This document shows positions 60,418 to 64,000 of a stretch of DNA of 64,000 bases, piece by piece (within the stretch, counting starts at the first letter, position 1; every line of letters starts with the position of its first letter). The stretch is from positions 868,001-932,000 of the forward strand of contig NC_018868.3 in assembly GCF_000305785.2 (NCBI RefSeq). Reading direction: 5' to 3'. This stretch comes from Simiduia agarivorans SA1 = DSM 21679. Lineage in GTDB: Bacteria; Pseudomonadota; Gammaproteobacteria; Pseudomonadales; Cellvibrionaceae. The position numbers were made by a program, and so were the translations under genes. The notes below the pieces were generated by a model, which searched no databases, had not been told where the DNA came from, and was given only the letters and a program-made list of their open reading frames with translations.

Positions 60418-60935
60418 GTGCCACCCCCATTGCACTGGTTTACGGCAGCTCCACCTGCTACACAGAAATGACCGCCGAAAAAATCCGCGATTATCTCGGC
60501 GCAGACCGGGTTACCCTGATCAATCTCGCTGACAGTCCTCTGGCAGACGTCCAACCCTACCCCTACATAATTATGGGCATCCCCACCTGGGACTATGGTG
60601 AACTGCAGGAGGATTGGGAAGAGCGGTGGCCAGAACTGGATACGGTGGATTTTACCGGCAAACCTGTCGCCCTGTTCGGGCAGGGCGATCAAGTCGGCTA
60701 CCCTGAGTGGTTTTTGGATGCTATGGGATATCTGCACGACAAGTTGGTTGTGCGGGGTGCGCTACCCACGGGCTACTGGCCCAACCAGGGCTATGAGTTT
60801 GAAGCGTCAAAAGCGTTAACGTCTGACGGCCAGCTTTTCTACGGCCTGGCACTGGACGATGAAAATCAATTTGAGGAAAGCGAGGCGCGCATTCAAACCT
60901 GGTGCGATCAGCTCAGGTCTGAATGGCAACTGTGA
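60414..60935 (+). CDS. Flavodoxin FldB-like
   Basis: A 173-residue long-chain flavodoxin with LVYGSSTCYTEMTAEKIRD in place of the usual FGSxTGNTE loop (Cys and Tyr replace Gly and Asn), MGIPTWDYGELQEDWEE and ALFGQGDQVGYPEWFLDAMG. The start is GTG 60414 overlapping the preceding stop (GTGA). The second half is close to the FldA protein at 7176-7718. It is FldB-like by those features; the altered FMN loop is worth noting. Confidence 0.85.
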   Translation: MSATPIALVYGSSTCYTEMTAEKIRDYLGADRVTLINLADSPLADVQPYPYIIMGIPTWDYGELQEDWEERWPELDTVDFTGKPVALFGQGDQVGYPEWFLDAMGYLHDKLVVRGALPTGYWPNQGYEFEASKALTSDGQLFYGLALDDENQFEESEARIQTWCDQLRSEWQL

Positions 60936-60947
60936 AGCCGGATTCAA

Positions 60948-61349
60948 TCAGGCGCCCGACAGCAGGCGCCAGAGCACCAACATGGACGACACCAGAATCA
61001 CCAGCCAGTTAAGCAAAATGCCCAATTGGCGCGGTTTGGAAGGACCGGCACTGTGCCCCAGCCCCCATACGTGCAGCAAACGGCCAGCGAACAGCATGCT
61101 CCCCATCAGGTGAATCAACCAGGCGGCGCCGCCGGTGACTTCCAGCGCGACAATCAGTAACAGTGACATGGGGATATACTCAACGGCATTGCCGTGCACC
61201 CGGATAATCCGCTCCAGTTCCGGATGCCCGCCGGCGCCAACGCCTACGCGGAATTTAAGCCGGGCGCGCACCACCAGAATGGCCAGAACCAATACCAAAA
61301 GACCACACAGCGCTATGTATAACGGAGACACTACGAGCGGATAAGACAT
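60948..61349 (-). CDS. MAPEG family membrane protein
   Basis: A 133-residue four-helix membrane protein. Segments LYIALCGLLVLVLAILVVRA, VEYIPMSLLLIVALEVTGGA and LLNWLVILVSSMLVLW are hydrophobic, and the family motif ERIIRVHGNAVEYIP is near residue 45-60. Bacterial MAPEG proteins may have glutathione-linked activity; the substrate is not known. ATG 61349 follows GGGG; the frame to 61439 is unsupported. It is divergent from mnmC. Confidence 0.88.
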   Translation of the reverse strand: MSYPLVVSPLYIALCGLLVLVLAILVVRARLKFRVGVGAGGHPELERIIRVHGNAVEYIPMSLLLIVALEVTGGAAWLIHLMGSMLFAGRLLHVWGLGHSAGPSKPRQLGILLNWLVILVSSMLVLWRLLSGA

Positions 61350-61407
61350 GAACACCCCAACGGTTATTGTTTTTAATGGCCCAGAATCTACCCTATAAGA
61401 CGAACAA

Positions 61408-63426
61408 ATGCAGCCTCCCCATAAATCCCAGAACGCCAACCCCGTCCCAACCGTGGACTATGCAGACCTGCGCTGGCATCAGGGCCAGCCGGTATCCGGG
61501 CAATTTGACGATGTGTATTTTTCGCAGGAATCCGGCTACGAAGAGACCCGCTACGTTTTTCTGGCACAGAATAACCTGCCCGAACGTTGGCGAACGCTAC
61601 CAGACAACGGGCGCTTCACCATCGGAGAAACGGGGTTTGGCAGCGGCCTCAATTTTTTAGTCGCTGCAGCGCTGTGGCTGGAAACCGCGCCCGCAACCGC
61701 AACGCTGCATTTTCTCAGCGTGGAGAAATACCCGCTCAGCAAGGCAGATCTTACCCGCGCACTGAATCTCTGGCCGCAACTGGCGGGCCTGGCAGAAGAA
61801 CTCATCCGCGGCTACCCGAGCCACTTTGAGCCGGAGATTTACAGCCTGCAACTCGTCGATGGCCGGATCCACCTGACTTTAATGATTGGTGATGCCGCAG
61901 ACCAGTTATCCAATCAGTTATACCTGGCGCACCCCGACTGTATCGAAGCCGCCACCCGTGTAGACGCTTGGTTTCTCGACGGCTTTGCACCCAGCAAAAA
62001 CCCTGGCATGTGGACCGAAGCCCTGTTTACGGCCATTGCAGGTTTATCACACCCCCACACCCAGTTTGCTACCTTTACCAGCGCCGGCCTGGTCAGGCGG
62101 GGCTTACAAGCAGCGGGATTCGAATGTGAAAAAGTCCCGGGATTTGGGCGCAAGCGGGAAATGCTGCGCGGTCAGTTCCGTGCGCTGCCGGATACAGGTC
62201 TCAGCAAACTGACCCAGACGACCGCTACTCCCTGGTATCAATACCACAGCCTGCTGCCAAGCGGGCGCGCCGCGGTGATAGGCAGCGGTCTCGCCGGCGC
62301 TCACACTGCGCGCGCACTGGCCGAATCGGGCTGGCAGGTAAGTGTATTTGAACGCCACCCAGCACCCGCGCAGGAAGCATCCGGCAATCGGCAGGGCGTG
62401 CTTTACGCCAAACTCTCGCCTCAACGCCACCCGCAGGGGCGCATCAATCTGGCCGCCTACCAAATGGCCACCCAGACCTATCAGAAACACTGGCGCGCGG
62501 GGCTGGGTGAGCAATGCGGCGTGCTTCAATTGGAAAACGATGAGGACCGGGCCCGGCGCTTTACACGCAATCTGCCCGCCGCTCTGGCACAGGCAGTGGA
62601 TCAGGCGAACGCCAGTGCCCTGGCGGGGGTGCCCGTTAGCCAGGCGGCGGTCTGGCTGCCCGAGGCCGGCTGGCTGAACCCTAAAGCCGTGTGCCAGGAT
62701 TTACTGACTCACCCGGCCATACAGTGCCAGTTCGGAACCGATATACGCCAATTGACCCAAGCGCCCGACCAACGTTGGCAACTCGAGGGCGAAGTACAAC
62801 ACGGCCCATTCGAGCTGGTAGTGGTTTGCTGCGGTACCAGTGCCAACCAATTCGCACAAACCCGGCATTTACCGCTCAAACCTATTCGCGGCCAGGTCAG
62901 TCATACCAACGTGCCCCCGGCGCTGACGCCATTAACAACCGTGGTTACCGGCGATGGCTATGTGGCACCGGCGCTGGATAGCACCCTGTGTACGGGTGCC
63001 AGCTTCACGCTCAGAAATCACCACCCCGCGCTGACTGACGCGGATCACGAGGCAAACGTAGGACAATTGCGCGCCCTGTTCGATGTGGCGCTGGAGGTTC
63101 AGGTGCAATCGGGCCGCGTGGGCTTCCGGTGCACAACCCCGGACTACCTTCCGGTCGCCGGACCAATACCCAACATCAATCAACTGGCAGACCATTTTGC
63201 GGGCCTCAGGCGCAACGCCAAAGCCGCGATCGGCGTCAGCGGCTGTTGGCATCAGGGCTTGATGGTCAATACCGGGCTTGGCTCCCGCGGTCTGGCCTAT
63301 GCACCACTCACCGCCCGCCTGGTCGCCGCTCTCGCCGGCGGCCTGCCCCTGCCCGTCCATCAGGATCTGTTAAAAGCATTGTCGCCAGCGCGCTTTGCGA
63401 TCCGTGACCTGATCCGGGGTAAGTGA
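61408..63426 (+). CDS. mnmC: Bifunctional tRNA mnm5s2U biosynthesis protein MnmC
   Basis: A 672-residue fusion. The N-terminal methyltransferase (about 1-250; FTIGETGFGSGLNFLVAAAL and DAWFLDGFAPSKNPGMWT) adds the methyl group. The C-terminal FAD oxidoreductase (AAVIGSGLAGAHTARAL from about residue 290; ending GVSGCWHQGLMVNTGLGSRG) first removes carboxymethyl from cmnm5U34. Both domains are complete. It starts at ATG 61408. Confidence 0.96.
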   Translation: MQPPHKSQNANPVPTVDYADLRWHQGQPVSGQFDDVYFSQESGYEETRYVFLAQNNLPERWRTLPDNGRFTIGETGFGSGLNFLVAAALWLETAPATATLHFLSVEKYPLSKADLTRALNLWPQLAGLAEELIRGYPSHFEPEIYSLQLVDGRIHLTLMIGDAADQLSNQLYLAHPDCIEAATRVDAWFLDGFAPSKNPGMWTEALFTAIAGLSHPHTQFATFTSAGLVRRGLQAAGFECEKVPGFGRKREMLRGQFRALPDTGLSKLTQTTATPWYQYHSLLPSGRAAVIGSGLAGAHTARALAESGWQVSVFERHPAPAQEASGNRQGVLYAKLSPQRHPQGRINLAAYQMATQTYQKHWRAGLGEQCGVLQLENDEDRARRFTRNLPAALAQAVDQANASALAGVPVSQAAVWLPEAGWLNPKAVCQDLLTHPAIQCQFGTDIRQLTQAPDQRWQLEGEVQHGPFELVVVCCGTSANQFAQTRHLPLKPIRGQVSHTNVPPALTPLTTVVTGDGYVAPALDSTLCTGASFTLRNHHPALTDADHEANVGQLRALFDVALEVQVQSGRVGFRCTTPDYLPVAGPIPNINQLADHFAGLRRNAKAAIGVSGCWHQGLMVNTGLGSRGLAYAPLTARLVAALAGGLPLPVHQDLLKALSPARFAIRDLIRGK

Positions 63427-63546
63427 TCTACACTCAGACAATGACCACTATTTGAGGACTGACGCCATGCTGTTGCACTGCAGGACGCCCGCCGCACCGA
63501 GCTACCCGCCGGAGTTGATTCTGTTCACAATTACTACGAACTCCAG

Positions 63547-63780
63547 GTGTTTGATGAAATCGCCCGGCGGGACGAACGCGCGCGAGAAGATGCCGATTTT
63601 CTGGCCGATGTGGCCTGTGTCGCACTCAATCACCTGCCGCCACGTTACATCCGTCACGATGTGGACATGAGTTTTTTCCTTTCGCCTCAAGAGCAGGAAG
63701 AAATGCAGAAAAAAGTCCGCAAGGCAGTCAAGGATGCCTTGCGCTATGTGGCCGAACGCAGCAACCCGGACGGCGCTTAG
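63547..63780 (+). CDS. ComFB-like late competence protein with apparent 5' frameshift
   Basis: In this frame the first usable start is GTG 63547 (77 residues), with DADFLADVACVALNHLPPRY, IRHDVDMSFFLSPQEQEEM and KVRKAVKDALRYVAER, matching the ComFB family. Family-typical sequence continues upstream in frame (SVHNYYELQVFDEI, from 63520) but without a start codon. The only good start, ATG 63467 behind GAGGA, is one base out of frame. A one-base loss between about 63467 and 63520, real or a sequence error, would explain this; the intact protein would then be about 104 residues. Confidence 0.7.
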   Translation: MFDEIARRDERAREDADFLADVACVALNHLPPRYIRHDVDMSFFLSPQEQEEMQKKVRKAVKDALRYVAERSNPDGA

Positions 63781-64000
63781 GCCTTGTCAAATAACTCCGG
63801 CGAGCCAGCACCGCAGGCGATAATGGTTTTCATGGCCGCCTCCACCGTCACCGCCGGCAACAATGTGATGCAGCTCGCCGGCAGGTGATAGACAACACCC
63901 GAGGTCGGAATCGGGGCCGTAGGCATAAAAACGGTAAAATCCCCGTTGGGGTGCCTTGCCGTGACAATCACGGTCACAGTCACGGGTGAAGCCTCACCGT
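63777..64000 (-). CDS. DUF502 family membrane protein, C-terminal fragment
   Basis: The frame stays open to the right edge of the window, so the N-terminal part and the start are missing. The visible part has FTVFMPTAPIPTSGVVYHLP and VTVEAAMKTIIACGAG, matching the C-terminal region of DUF502 proteins. It converges on the comFB-like gene with a four-base overlap of the stops. Confidence 0.7.
   Translation of the reverse strand, partial: GEASPVTVTVIVTARHPNGDFTVFMPTAPIPTSGVVYHLPASCITLLPAVTVEAAMKTIIACGAGSPELFDKA

Overview
The window looks like chromosomal backbone from a free-living gammaproteobacterium, most likely of the Cellvibrionaceae type (Simiduia, Cellvibrio or Teredinibacter relatives). 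This is an inference. It rests on a complete MSHA-type pilus locus, a queF / ABC-2 transporter / PA2817-like neighbourhood resembling Pseudomonas, a beta-glucosidase plus sugar ABC importer, moderate G+C, and gammaproteobacterial tRNA and tRNA-modification genes. I see no integrase, insertion sequence, prophage, CRISPR array or rRNA operon.

Layout. 0-3.4 kb (minus): start of a LuxR-type response regulator, 3-hydroxybutyrate dehydrogenase, and a coupled histidine kinase / receiver-TPR pair. 3.5-5.2 kb: cmoAB (tRNA cmo5U34). 5.2-7.1 kb (minus): Ada-AlkA fusion and a separate alkyltransferase. 7.2-10.1 kb: long-chain flavodoxin and RecQ. 10.1-12.05 kb (minus): glutathione-dependent formaldehyde oxidation. 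12.1-12.7 kb: tRNA-Arg with a long repetitive 3' flank. 12.9-18.8 kb: a tight operon of gluconokinase, sugar ABC importer and GH1 beta-glucosidase. 18.8-21.2 kb: Lon-family protease, then tRNA-Ser with a very long palindromic 3' flank. 21.7-28.1 kb: nitroreductase, coiled-coil membrane protein, class III adenylate cyclase, queF, ABC-2 exporter. 28.2-28.7 kb: tRNA-Gly/tRNA-Glu with tandem repeats of the tRNA-Gly 3' end. 28.9-42.8 kb: housekeeping genes (DUF1499, Tag-like glycosylase, msrB, alaA, NAD-kinase-like, pdxB, xni-like nuclease, tusA, rlmM, yheU, gcvR) and several conserved unknowns. 42.8-59.3 kb (minus): the MSHA pilus locus, laid out as an assembly unit (mshI to a pilin-like gene) and a pilin/adhesin unit (mshA to mshQ), each with its own promoter. 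59.4-64 kb: trmL, two flavodoxins, a MAPEG protein, mnmC, a comFB-like gene with an apparent frameshift, and the end of a DUF502 gene.

Themes. Five genes (cmoA, cmoB, queF, trmL, mnmC) act on, or make a precursor for, the tRNA wobble position. Many genes are coupled by 1-4 base start/stop overlaps, and a high share use GTG or TTG starts. The most unusual signals are these: (i) all three tRNA loci have repeated or palindromic 3' flanks that copy part of the tRNA 3' end; (ii) gluconokinase is in one operon with a GH1 enzyme and importer, suggesting use of aldonic-acid oligosaccharides such as cellobionate; (iii) a pilin-like Msh protein lacks the prepilin-peptidase glycine; (iv) the 5' end of the comFB-like gene is frameshifted.
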